From NCBI GenBank assembly GCA_000716465.1, contig JNWL01000049.1, positions 7,159 through 71,158 of the forward strand: a DNA stretch of 64,000 nucleotides. The letters are read 5' to 3'. The stretch is from Streptomyces bikiniensis. GTDB lineage: Bacteria; Actinomycetota; Actinomycetes; Streptomycetales; Streptomycetaceae. Shown piece by piece: positions 44,433 through 52,684 of the stretch. The notes beneath the pieces are model-generated. The model did no database searches, had not been told where the DNA came from, and was given only the letters and a program-made list of their open reading frames with translations. The position numbers and the translations under genes are program-made. Each line of letters starts with the position of its first letter. The stretch's first letter is position 1.

Positions 44433-45637
44433 GGCAGCTCCGCGGTGACGGTGGTGGGTCCCCCGAGGGGGCTGTGGACGTGCAGGACGCCGTCGAGCGC
44501 GGTGACCCGGCTGCGGAGCCCGGTGAGCCCGCCGCCGGCCGGGTCCGCGCCGCCCGTGCCGTCGTCCTCGATCCGTACGGTGAGCCGGGGCCCGTCGAGC
44601 GCCACCGTCACCGAGACCGAGACCGAGACCGCGGACGCCGAGGAGTGCTTGGCGGCGTTCGTCACGGCCTCCGAGACCACGAAGTAGGCGGCGGTCTCCA
44701 CCGGCCGGGGCAGTGGGGCGCCGACCTCGAACCGGATCCGCAGCGGGAGGGGGCAACGCTCGGCGACCCCGCCGAGCGCCTCTTCGAGCCCGAGGCCGTC
44801 CAGCGCCGACGGATACACCCGCCAGGCCACCTCGCGCAGTTCGGCCAGGACCCCCTGGGACTCCTCGTGGGCCTGGCGCAGCAGTGCGTCGGCCCGCTCG
44901 GGGTCGCGGCCCCGGCGGGCCCGGCCGATCAGCACGGCGAGCGCCACCAGCCGCTGCTGGATCCCGTCGTGCAGGTCGCGCTCGATGCGCCGCCGCTCGG
45001 CGTCCACGGCCTCGACGACCGCGGCCCGGCTGGCGGCGAGCTCGTCGATCCGCCGCCGGAGCAGTTCCCCCTCGGAGGGGCCGAAGAACGCACGGGCGGT
45101 ACGGGCGTCGAGCGCGGCCAGCGAGTGCAGGCCCTGGACGTCGAGGAAGAGCAGGACCCCGCCGAGCAGGGCCTGGACGAGCAGTTCGTCCCAGCCCAGG
45201 GTGCCCCGGACCGCTCCGGCGGCCAGGACCCCCGCCAGGACCGCGCCGAAGCCGAGCAGGCCGACGACCACCCCGCAGAGCAGCCCCGTGCCGACGCGGA
45301 CCGCCAGATGGCGCAGGACCTTCCGGTCGGAGGCCGCGTCATGCTCCGGGAAGCGGTCGCCGAAGAAGACGGAGCGGCGGGTCCGTTCGAGGGCGGTCAA
45401 CCGTCGGGCACCGGCCGCCAGGACCTTCAGGGCGCCGGGCCGGGTGCGCGGCCGGAGCAGGAGCGGGCCGAGGACCGCGCCGGTGACGAGGAAGTGGAGG
45501 GCACCGGCCAGGGCGGTCGCGCAGCCGAGGAGGGTTCCGAGGGCGCGGGAGGGGAAGGGCGTACGGACGGCGGTCCCGCCCCCACCGGCGTCCGCCGACG
45601 GCCGTCCGGACGCGACGCCTGCCAAGTCCCCCTGCAC
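44423..45637 (-). CDS. Sensor histidine kinase, HisKA_3 family
   Basis: A 404-residue kinase with membrane helices around residues 40-70 and 115-175 and no long extracellular loop. The phosphoacceptor motif is ERDLHDGIQQRLVALAV. The HATPase carries ESEAV-type N box (SEAVTNAAKHSSASAV), EDDGTGGADPAGGGLTGL and a PLGGPTTVTAELP end. GTG 45637 has AAGGGGG 6 nt upstream. It is coupled to the NarL-type regulator. The signal sensed is unknown. Confidence 0.85.
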   Translation of the reverse strand: MQGDLAGVASGRPSADAGGGGTAVRTPFPSRALGTLLGCATALAGALHFLVTGAVLGPLLLRPRTRPGALKVLAAGARRLTALERTRRSVFFGDRFPEHDAASDRKVLRHLAVRVGTGLLCGVVVGLLGFGAVLAGVLAAGAVRGTLGWDELLVQALLGGVLLFLDVQGLHSLAALDARTARAFFGPSEGELLRRRIDELAASRAAVVEAVDAERRRIERDLHDGIQQRLVALAVLIGRARRGRDPERADALLRQAHEESQGVLAELREVAWRVYPSALDGLGLEEALGGVAERCPLPLRIRFEVGAPLPRPVETAAYFVVSEAVTNAAKHSSASAVSVSVSVTVALDGPRLTVRIEDDGTGGADPAGGGLTGLRSRVTALDGVLHVHSPLGGPTTVTAELPCA

Positions 45638-45735
45638 CGAACCCCCTTGCGTGCTGCCCGAGGCTAGTGGACCCGTACCGCCCGGACAAGATCGCCGGGA
45701 CGGCGCGGGGAGCGGGGGCGTACAGGGGCCCGGTT

Positions 45736-46434
45736 TCACGAGGCGCGCCGGTGCCGGGCCCCGGCGCGACCGCGCAACCGGACCGCCAGGCAGGCCGCGA
45801 CGGCGACCAGGACGAGGGCCAGGACGCCCTTCGACAGGACGCCGACGTACCCCTCCACGAGGTCCCACCGCTCGCCCAGCCAGTAACCGGCCATGACGAG
45901 GACGCCGTTCCAGACCAGGCTGCCGAGCGCGGTGAGCGCGACGAAACGGGCCGTCGGCATCCGTTCGACGCCCGCGGGCACCGAGATCAGGCTGCGGAAG
46001 ATCGGCACCATCCTGCCGAAGAAGACCGCCTTGGTGCCGTGCCGGGCGAACCACTCCTCGGTGCGGACCAGGTCCGAGGCCTTCACCAGGGGCAGCCGGG
46101 CCCAGAGCGCGTGCATCCGCTCCCGGCCGAAGAGCGCCCCGATCCAGTAGAGCGCCACCGCCCCGGCGACCGAGCCGAGCGTCGTCCAGAACAGCGCCGA
46201 CGCCAGGCTCAGTACACCCTGACCGGCGGCGAAACCGGTCAGGGGCAGGATGATCTCGCTGGGCAGCGGCGGGAAGAGGTTCTCCAGGGCGATGGCGAGG
46301 CCGGCGCCCGGGCCGCCCATCGCGTCGACGAGTCCGGCGGCCCAGCCGGCGACACCGCCCGCGGGCTCCCCGGTCAGGGCCAGGGGGGTGGAGTGGGCGA
46401 AGGAAGTGAAGGCGGCGAAGGCGGCGATCGGCAC
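45736..46434 (-). CDS. DedA-family membrane protein
   Basis: A 232-residue protein with several hydrophobic segments. The family signature region is present: NLFPPLPSEIILPLTGFAA near residues 52-70 and FGRMVPIFRSLISVPAGVERM near 140-160, with the conserved Arg and Pro. DedA proteins are flippase-like and support membrane homeostasis and peptide resistance. GTG 46434 is the start. It stands alone. Confidence 0.87.
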   Translation of the reverse strand: MPIAAFAAFTSFAHSTPLALTGEPAGGVAGWAAGLVDAMGGPGAGLAIALENLFPPLPSEIILPLTGFAAGQGVLSLASALFWTTLGSVAGAVALYWIGALFGRERMHALWARLPLVKASDLVRTEEWFARHGTKAVFFGRMVPIFRSLISVPAGVERMPTARFVALTALGSLVWNGVLVMAGYWLGERWDLVEGYVGVLSKGVLALVLVAVAACLAVRLRGRAGARHRRAS

Positions 46435-46618
46435 GGCGGGACTCCAGGGCGGGGGTCGGGGCTCCGGGGCCCGTCGCCCCGGTACTCCTCCACGCTAGGA
46501 ATCCGGCCTCCGCGCCGGTACGGGGCTTCCCGTCCGGCCGCCCTGCGGAAAACCGCGGGGTGCGGGGAGGCGGGGTGCGGGAAGGCTGCCGGGGCCCGGC
46601 AAGAGGGGGTGCCGTTCG

Positions 46619-46691
46619 GTGTGCGCCGCACACGTGTCGGGGCCGGTCGCGGCCTCCTTACGATGCCGACGGAACGACGGAACGACGGAAC
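46619..46691 (+). promoter_or_regulatory. Candidate promoter region of the 52-aa gene
   Basis: The perfect inverted repeat gtgtgc-gcc-gcacac (46619-46633) is a possible operator. TGTCGG (46636-46641) and TACGAT (46659-46664) are 17 nt apart. An 8-bp gacggaac tandem repeat (46668-46691, three units) then leads to the RBS. Confidence 0.45.
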
Positions 46692-46708
46692 GCGACCGGG
46701 GGGAGACC

Positions 46709-46867
46709 ATGGAGGACGAGTACGACGCGGCCACCGCCCCCGCCACCCGGGTCGGCCCCTTCGCCCCGACGCCGGAGCCCACGTGGTACCCGCCCGCCTC
46801 GTACGTGGACGTACGGCCGTACGAGCCGCTCCCGCAGGACCCTTACGGGACCACCCCCGCCCCCTGA
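46709..46867 (+). CDS. Small acidic, Pro/Tyr-rich protein of unknown function
   Basis: A 52-residue protein beginning MEDEYDAATAPATR with WYPPASYVDVRPYEPLPQDPY near the end. No family is recognised. A strong purine RBS (gggggag, spacing about 5) and a credible promoter support it as real. Its last 25 bases overlap the end of the truncated SnoaL-like frame on the other strand. Confidence 0.5.
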   Translation: MEDEYDAATAPATRVGPFAPTPEPTWYPPASYVDVRPYEPLPQDPYGTTPAP

Positions 46868-47118
46868 ACCGTCCCCGGGACGGTGAAGAACTCGGCGATC
46901 TCGTCACGGCCGGAGCGGGCGCCGGTCCAGGGGACGTCGGGGGAGCCGGGGACGTCGAAGTCGACGGTGTCCGCGAACAGTCCGAGCAGGCCGGGCAGAT
47001 CCTCGGCGCCGAAGCGCTCGAAGAAGGCGTCGACCGTGCGGAAGATCCCGGACGCCCCGGTGCTCTCGGCGGCCTTGCGGGTCTCGGCGGTCCCGGGGTG
47101 TCCGGAGGCGCTGGTCAT
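46843..47118 (-). pseudogene. Truncated SnoaL/NTF2-like protein
   Basis: The frame gives 91 residues; the family is normally 120-150. The N-terminal half is normal (VDAFFERFGAEDLPGLLGLFADTVDFDVPG ... WTGARSGRDEIAEFF). The sheet region that should follow is missing after EFFTV, replaced by 11 unrelated residues. The palindrome accgtccc-c-gggacggt (46868-46884) lies at the break. It is divergent from a TetR remnant, a common pairing. Confidence 0.6.
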
Positions 47119-47150
47119 GGCGGCGGATCCCTCGCTTCGCGGCGGTACCG

Positions 47151-47600
47151 GAGTCCGAGCCGGGCAGGATCGCGGCCGCCGTGCCGCTGACCGCCGAGCA
47201 CGCCGCCGACCTGGGCGCGTACGCGGGCCGGGTCTTCGACCACCACCGCGCCCATCCGCACTTCGTGCGCCTGCCGGCCCGGGAGGGCCTCCGGGGCGGG
47301 GACCGGGTGGCGGCCGAGGACGAGCGCGCGGGCCACTACGACGAGAAGACCGCCGCCGTCGCCCGCGCCCAGCGGGACGGCGTCCTCACCGACGAGGCCG
47401 CCGCCGGGCAGCTGGTGCACGCGGTCATCGCCCTGACCGCCTCCTGGTCCGTGCTGCCGCAGCTGACCCGCATGCGCGTGCCCGCCCTCGTCGGGGCCGG
47501 CCCCGACGCCCAGCGCGAGGCCCTCGTCTCCCTGGTCCGCCGCCTCGCCGCCCGACCGCCCGGTGGGGACGCGGACGATCCGGCCGCCGGGACGGCGGCC
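47151..47600 (+). pseudogene. TetR/AcrR-family regulator lacking its DNA-binding domain
   Basis: The open frame from about 47151 (VPESEPGRIAAAVPLTAEHA) matches a TetR C-terminal ligand-binding domain: AYAGRVFDHHRAHPHFVRL, EDERAGHYDEKTAAVARAQRDG, VIALTASWSVLPQLTRM and REALVSLVRRLAA. The N-terminal HTH (about 50 residues) is absent, and sequence upstream immediately becomes the start of the divergent SnoaL gene. The frame remains open to 47666 inside miaB; the true end is uncertain. GTG 47181 could start a DNA-binding-deficient product. Confidence 0.6.
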
Positions 47601-47625
47601 GCCCCGGACCGCCTACCCTTGACGC

Positions 47626-49146
47626 ATGACGAGCAGCAGCGACCGGAGCACCGCAGTGAGCGTTGACGGCACCAAGACCTACGAGATCCGCACCTACGGG
47701 TGCCAGATGAACGTCCACGACTCCGAGCGGCTCTCCGGTCTGCTGGAGGAGGCGGGTTACGTACGGGCCCCCAAGGGCGCCGACGGCGACGCCGACGTCG
47801 TCGTCTTCAACACGTGCGCGGTCCGCGAGAACGCCGACAACAAGCTGTACGGCAACCTCGGCCGGCTCGCCCCGATGAAGACCACCCGCCCGGGCATGCA
47901 GATCGCCGTCGGCGGCTGTCTCGCCCAGAAGGACCGCGACACCATCGTCAAGAAGGCCCCGTGGGTCGACGTGGTCTTCGGCACGCACAACATCGGCAAG
48001 CTGCCGGTCCTCCTGGAGCGCGCCCGCGTCCAGGAGGAGGCGCAGATCGAGATCGCCGAGTCCCTGGAGGCCTTCCCCTCCACGCTGCCGACCCGCCGCG
48101 AGTCCGCGTACGCCGCCTGGGTCTCGATCTCCGTCGGCTGCAACAACACCTGCACCTTCTGCATCGTCCCGGCCCTGCGCGGCAAGGAGGAGGACCGCCG
48201 GCCCGGCGACATCCTCGCCGAGATCGAGGCGCTGGTCGCCGAGGGCGTCTCCGAGATCACCCTGCTCGGCCAGAACGTCAACGCGTACGGCTCCGACCTC
48301 GGCGACCGCGAGGCGTTCTCCAAGCTGCTGCGCGCCTGCGGGCAGATCGAGGGCCTGGAGCGGGTCCGCTTCACCTCCCCGCACCCCCGCGACTTCACCG
48401 ACGACGTGATCGCGGCGATGGCCGAGACCCCGAACGTCATGCCGCAGCTGCACATGCCGCTCCAGTCCGGCTCGGACACGATCCTCCGGGCGATGCGCCG
48501 CTCGTACCGGCAGGAGCGCTTCCTCGGCATCATCGAGAAGGTCCGCGCGGCCATCCCGCACGCGGCCATCTCCACCGACATCATCGTGGGCTTCCCCGGC
48601 GAGACCGAGGAGGACTTCCAGCAGACGATGCACACCGTCCGCGAGGCCCGCTTCGCGAACGCCTTCACCTTCCAGTACTCCAAGCGCCCCGGGACCCCGG
48701 CGGCCGAGATGGAGGGGCAGATCCCCAAGGAGGTCGTGCAGGACCGCTACATGCGGCTCGTCGCGCTCCAGGAGGAGATCTCCTGGGAGGAGAACAAGAA
48801 GCAGGTCGGCCGCACCCTGGAGGTCATGGTCGCCGAGGGCGAGGGCCGCAAGGACGGCGCCACCGACCGCCTCTCGGGCCGCGCCCCCGACAACCGGCTC
48901 GTCCACTTCACCAAGCCGGACGAGGAGGTGCGCCCCGGCGACGTCGTGACCGTCGAGATCACCTACGCCGCCCCGCACCACCTCCTCGCCGAGGGCCCGG
49001 TCGCGTCGGTGCGCCGCACCCGCGCGGGCGACGCCTGGGAGAAGCGCACCGCCGAGAAGCCGAACGGCGTCCTCCTGGGCCTTCCCGGGATCGGCGCCCC
49101 GGCCCCCCTCCCGGCGGCCGACGCCCCGGCTTGCGGGGCCCACTGA
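47626..49146 (+). CDS. miaB: tRNA methylthiotransferase MiaB
   Basis: A 506-residue radical SAM enzyme converting i6A37 to ms2i6A37 in tRNA, the step after MiaA. The UPF0004 domain holds [24 protein letters not shown] and VGGCLAQ cysteines. The radical SAM motif is [20 protein letters not shown] (about residue 173). A TRAM domain follows at about 405-470, and the end is Ala/Pro-rich. TACCCT lies 6 nt before ATG 47626 with no RBS. MiaA lies 3.4 kb downstream, so both steps are encoded close together. Confidence 0.95.
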   Translation: MTSSSDRSTAVSVDGTKTYEIRTYGCQMNVHDSERLSGLLEEAGYVRAPKGADGDADVVVFNTCAVRENADNKLYGNLGRLAPMKTTRPGMQIAVGGCLAQKDRDTIVKKAPWVDVVFGTHNIGKLPVLLERARVQEEAQIEIAESLEAFPSTLPTRRESAYAAWVSISVGCNNTCTFCIVPALRGKEEDRRPGDILAEIEALVAEGVSEITLLGQNVNAYGSDLGDREAFSKLLRACGQIEGLERVRFTSPHPRDFTDDVIAAMAETPNVMPQLHMPLQSGSDTILRAMRRSYRQERFLGIIEKVRAAIPHAAISTDIIVGFPGETEEDFQQTMHTVREARFANAFTFQYSKRPGTPAAEMEGQIPKEVVQDRYMRLVALQEEISWEENKKQVGRTLEVMVAEGEGRKDGATDRLSGRAPDNRLVHFTKPDEEVRPGDVVTVEITYAAPHHLLAEGPVASVRRTRAGDAWEKRTAEKPNGVLLGLPGIGAPAPLPAADAPACGAH

Positions 49147-49521
49147 ACCGGGACCGGGGCCGGGGCCCGCTGACCGGGGCCCGCTGAACCGGTCCCGCTG
49201 GCCGGGACCCACGAAACCGGGACCCCGCTGTCCCGGGCCCACTGGCAGGGGAGTCCCGACCTGAGCGGCCTGCTCGGCCCCCTCGGCCCGCTCGGCCTGA
49301 GGAGCGTGTTCGGCCCGAGGGGCCTGCCGCCCCGGGCAGGGCTCGTGGGACCGGGCTTCCGGGCCCGGCCCCGGGGCTCGCCCCGGTCGGCCGAAGGGAA
49401 GCACCTCCGGGGGGAGAGCACCTCCCGGGGAAAGCACTCCCGAGGGGAAGCGCTTCCGGGGCGACCCCGTCTCCCCGGCCGTCCCCGGACGGCACCGCCC
49501 CGGCGCAGTAAGGTGCGGATC
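49147..49521. repeat. Gene-free GC-repetitive spacer
   Basis: Degenerate short repeats fill the gap: accgg-ggcccgctg-like units at 49147-49245 and ggggaaagca/ctccc-like units at about 49390-49470. No gene is seen. TAAGGT (49509-49514), 7 nt before ATG 49522, is a likely -10. Confidence 0.5.
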
Positions 49522-50229
49522 ATGCTTGTCGCCGCAGCCGTCTGTCCCTGTCCGCCGCTCCTCGTGCCCGAGGTCGCGACCGGCGCCGCCCCCGAGCTGG
49601 ACGCCGTCCGGGCCGCCTGCGCGGACGCCGTCGGGCTGCTCGCCGCCGCCCGCCCGGACCGGCTGTACGTCGTCGGGCCCGCAGCCGCCGGCGCCGACGG
49701 CGTCTTCCCGGCCGGCACCACGGGTTCCTTCGCCGGATTCGGCGTCGACCTCTCCGTACGCCTCGGGGACGGCCCGGCCGGCGACCGAGCCCTCCCCGCC
49801 CCCCTCACCGTCGGGGCCTGGCTCCTCGTCCGGGCCCGCTGGTCCGGCGCACCCGTCGAGGGACTGGGCGTGGGGGAGGAGACCCCGGCCGAGGCCTGCG
49901 CCACGACCGGCCGCGAGCTCGCCGCCTCCGCCGAACGCGTCGCCCTGCTCGTGATGGGCGACGGCAGCGCCTGCCGGACGGTGAAGGCCCCCGGCTACCT
50001 CGACGAGCGGGCCGCCGGTTTCGACGCGGAGGCCGTCCGCGCGCTCGGCGGGGCCGACGCACCCGCGCTGCTCGCCCTCGACACGGGACTCGCGCGCGAA
50101 CTGAAGGTCTCCGGCCGCGCCCCCTGGCAGGTCCTCGCGGGCGCCGCCCAGGGCGCCGGGCTCGACGGCCGGCTGCTCCACGAGGACGACCCCTACGGGG
50201 TGGAGTACGTCGTCGCGGCCTGGTCCTGA
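49522..50229 (+). CDS. LigB-like class III extradiol dioxygenase-fold protein
   Basis: A 235-residue protein beginning MLVAAAVCPCPPLLVPEVAT. It matches the actinobacterial family annotated as class III extradiol dioxygenase subunit B-like, found beside miaB and miaA. The extradiol fold's metal His residues are not obvious, so ring cleavage should not be assumed. The central GDGSACRTVKAPGYLD region and the EDDPYGVEYVVA end are conserved-looking. ATG 49522 has the TAAGGT-N7 leaderless arrangement; GTG 49513 is less likely. Confidence 0.75.
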   Translation: MLVAAAVCPCPPLLVPEVATGAAPELDAVRAACADAVGLLAAARPDRLYVVGPAAAGADGVFPAGTTGSFAGFGVDLSVRLGDGPAGDRALPAPLTVGAWLLVRARWSGAPVEGLGVGEETPAEACATTGRELAASAERVALLVMGDGSACRTVKAPGYLDERAAGFDAEAVRALGGADAPALLALDTGLARELKVSGRAPWQVLAGAAQGAGLDGRLLHEDDPYGVEYVVAAWS

Positions 50230-50264
50230 TCCGCCCCGGGACCGCTCCCGGCACGACACGCGAC

Positions 50265-50309
50265 ACGGCGGACGGCCGCGGAGCACCTCGCTCCGCGGCC
50301 GTCCGCCGT
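50265..50309. terminator. Strong bidirectional terminator
   Basis: A 20-bp perfect inverted repeat (arms 50265-50284 and 50290-50309) with a 5-nt loop lies between two convergent genes. Confidence 0.9.
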
Positions 50310-50340
50310 CCTGCCGTACCGGGCGACCGTCAGGCGGCCG

Positions 50341-50688
50341 TCAGGCGGCCGGCGGCGGCGTCACACCGCCGCCCCCGGCTCCGGTACCGGTCCCGGGGGC
50401 ACCACCGGTGCCGGGCGTGCCGCCGGTCCCGGGAGTTCCACCGGTGCCGGGCGTGCCATCGGCCCCCGGAGCGCCACCGTCCTTGTGGCCCATCCGGTCG
50501 ATCGCCCCCTTCGCCTTGTCCGTACCGGAATGGATCTTGTCGCTGTACTTGCCCTTGGTCTTCTCGTCGACCACCCTCGCGGCCTTGTCCAGGCCCTGGT
50601 CGATCTTCTCCCCGTGCTGCTGCGCCAGGTCGGCGACCTTCTCCTTGGCCGGGCCGAGCTTGGCCTTCAGCGAATCCATGAGACCCAT
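50341..50688 (-). CDS. Rv0909/MT0933-type antitoxin-like protein
   Basis: A 115-residue, highly charged protein. Residues 1-~70 (MGLMDSLKAKLGPAKEKVAD ... KYSDKIHSGTDKAKGAIDRM) match the small actinobacterial proteins annotated as antitoxin Rv0909/MT0933. The C-terminal 45 residues are a Gly/Thr/Pro repeat (GTGGTPGTGG) of low complexity. No toxin gene is next to it, so a toxin-antitoxin role is doubtful. ATG 50688 with AAGGTGCC upstream is the start. Confidence 0.75.
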   Translation of the reverse strand: MGLMDSLKAKLGPAKEKVADLAQQHGEKIDQGLDKAARVVDEKTKGKYSDKIHSGTDKAKGAIDRMGHKDGGAPGADGTPGTGGTPGTGGTPGTGGAPGTGTGAGGGGVTPPPAA

Positions 50689-51035
50689 GGGGGCACCTTC
50701 CCTCCGCGGACCCTCGCGGGCCCGTCCTCGTGTTCTGCCCCCGGCGCCCGGGGGCCTGCCTACGCGCCTTCGGCCGCCTCGACGCCCTCCGTACGGACCA
50801 CGTGCCCGTTCTTCGCCGGAGAACGCGCGACCACGTCCGCCTTCTCGCGCCACCCGGGGCGAGCACCTATGGCAAAAACTTGCCAAAACGCCCATATCCA
50901 CTCCACAGCGTACTCGGAGGGGAGGGCCCCCGCGACGACCCGCGACCGGGTGCCGCGTACGGGGCAACGAGGCCGGGCGGGACCCGTCACGCGACTCGTT
51001 CGGGTACGGGTCCGGAGGTTTGCGAGACTGGGGCG
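50689..51035. promoter_or_regulatory. Divergent intergenic region with an AT-rich palindrome
   Basis: No gene is seen. tggcaa-aaac-ttgcca (50870-50885) stands out as an AT-rich 6+4+6 palindrome in very GC-rich sequence, about 180 nt upstream of the antitoxin-like start. GAGACT (51024-51029) lies 6 nt before the miaA GTG. Confidence 0.4.
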
Positions 51036-51974
51036 GTGAGAAGCGCAGCTCCCGCCCCGCGGGTCATCGCCGTCGTCGGCCCCACGGCGGCCGGAAAGTC
51101 CGATCTGGGTGTCTTCCTGGCCCAGCAGCTCGGCGGCGAGGTCGTCAACGCCGACTCGATGCAGCTGTACCGGGGGATGGACATCGGGACCGCCAAACTG
51201 ACCCCCGAGGAGCGCGGCGGCGTCCCGCACCGCCTCCTCGACGTCTGGGACGTCACCGAGGCCGCCAGCGTCGCCGAGTACCAGCGCCTCGCCCGCGCCG
51301 AGATCGACCGGCTGCTCGCCGCCGGCCGCACCCCGGTCCTCGTCGGCGGCTCCGGCCTCTACGTACGGGGGGCCGTCGACGCCCTGGAGTTCCCCGGCAC
51401 CGACCCGGCCGTCCGGGCCCGTCTGGAGGCCGAGCTCGACGAGCGCGGCTCCGGCGTCCTGCACGCCCGGCTCGCCGCGGCCGACCCCGAGGCGGCCCGC
51501 GCGATCCTGCCCGGCAACGGGCGCCGCATCGTCCGGGCCCTCGAAGTGATCGAGATCACCGGCAAGCCCTTCACCGCCAACCTCCCCGGCCCCGACTCCG
51601 TCTACGACACCGTCCAGATCGGCGTCGACGTGGCCCGTCCCGAACTCGACGAACGCATCACCGCGCGCGTGGACCGGATGTGGGAGGCCGGCCTCGTCGA
51701 CGAGGTGCGCGCCCTGGAGGCGCGGGGCCTGCGCGAGGGCCGCACCGCCGCCCGTGCCCTCGGCTACCAGCAGGTCCTCGCGGCGCTCGCGGGGGAGTGC
51801 ACCGAGGACGAGGCGCGCGCCGAGACCGTGCGCGCCACCAAGCGCTTCGCCCGCCGCCAGGACTCCTGGTTCCGCCGCGACCCGCGCGTGCACTGGCTCA
51901 GCGGGGCCGCCGAGCACCGGAGGGAACTCCCGCGAGAGGCGCTGTCGTTGGTCGAACGAGCGGTTACAGCCTGA
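51036..51974 (+). CDS. miaA: tRNA dimethylallyltransferase MiaA
   Basis: A 312-residue enzyme that transfers dimethylallyl to A37 of tRNAs reading UNN codons, including the Leu-UUA tRNA important in Streptomyces development. The P-loop is VVGPTAAGKSDL (residues ~12-23). DSMQLYRGMDIGTAK, VGGSGLYVRG and the ALGYQQVL region are hallmarks. GTG 51036 has no RBS but a GAGACT hexamer 6 nt upstream. MiaB acts next on its product. DapF is downstream after one small membrane gene. Confidence 0.95.
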   Translation: MRSAAPAPRVIAVVGPTAAGKSDLGVFLAQQLGGEVVNADSMQLYRGMDIGTAKLTPEERGGVPHRLLDVWDVTEAASVAEYQRLARAEIDRLLAAGRTPVLVGGSGLYVRGAVDALEFPGTDPAVRARLEAELDERGSGVLHARLAAADPEAARAILPGNGRRIVRALEVIEITGKPFTANLPGPDSVYDTVQIGVDVARPELDERITARVDRMWEAGLVDEVRALEARGLREGRTAARALGYQQVLAALAGECTEDEARAETVRATKRFARRQDSWFRRDPRVHWLSGAAEHRRELPREALSLVERAVTA

Positions 51975-52076
51975 TCACGTGATGGCATCGGGACGCCCTG
52001 CCCGTCATTCCGGCGGTCGGGAGCGTGCCATCATCGAGCATCGATCGACCAAGTGGAGTCCGAGTGGGGAGGGCGC

Positions 52077-52619
52077 GTGGCGATGGAGGCCGGCCCTCGC
52101 GACAGAGAACAGCACGACGCGGTCCTCGGCGACCCGGCGGCGGATCCTTCGGGCGACCTGCCGGGCGACCCGCCGGGTGGGACCCCGCACCGTCCGGCGG
52201 ACGACGCCCCGGTCGGGACTCCGGGGCTGACCCCGGACGGACCCGACGACGCGGTCGGCACCGCCGTCGTGGTGGACGCCGACGAGGTCGAGGTCGAGCT
52301 GCGCCCCCAGCGGCGGCTGCGGATCTGGCAGCTGGCCCCGATCGTGGGCCTCGCCGCCGTCGGCTCGCTCATGTTCGCCTTCCCGCTCGCCTTCGGCTCC
52401 GGGGATGGCGGTGCCGTCGTCGCCATGCTCGGCCTGCTCATCAGCTCCTGCGCGGCGGGCTGGGGCGTGATGGCCGCCCGCAAGGTCGGCCACACCTGGC
52501 CCGGACTCCCGGCGCGCGGATCCGGCGAGCGCCCCGACTGGCGCGTCCTCACCCTGTACGTGGCGACCATCGGGGCCCTGGCGGTCCTCGCGGTCTGGCG
52601 CGTGGCCCGCCTGCGCTGA
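52077..52619 (+). CDS. Membrane protein of unknown function
   Basis: A 180-residue protein. The N-terminal ~75 residues are acidic, Asp/Pro/Gly-rich and probably disordered (near-repeats such as GDLPGDPPGG). Three membrane helices follow (IVGLAAVGSLMFAFPLAF; GGAVVAMLGLLISSCAAGW; LTLYVATIGALAVLAVW). GTG 52077 and ATG 52083 both fit the GGGGAGGG at 52066-52073. It sits between miaA and dapF, where S. coelicolor has, from memory, a similar small membrane gene. Confidence 0.75.
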   Translation: MAMEAGPRDREQHDAVLGDPAADPSGDLPGDPPGGTPHRPADDAPVGTPGLTPDGPDDAVGTAVVVDADEVEVELRPQRRLRIWQLAPIVGLAAVGSLMFAFPLAFGSGDGGAVVAMLGLLISSCAAGWGVMAARKVGHTWPGLPARGSGERPDWRVLTLYVATIGALAVLAVWRVARLR

Positions 52620-52684
52620 CCCTCGCGCCGCAGGCCCGTGGACCACCGGCCCGCACCTCGACCCCGCGCCGTACAGTTGATCGC

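Noticed and set aside
46868..46884. The accgtccc-c-gggacggt palindrome as a terminator
   Set aside because: It sits at the break of the SnoaL frame right after the small gene. The 1-nt centre makes a poor RNA hairpin, so it is noted as a possible deletion junction.
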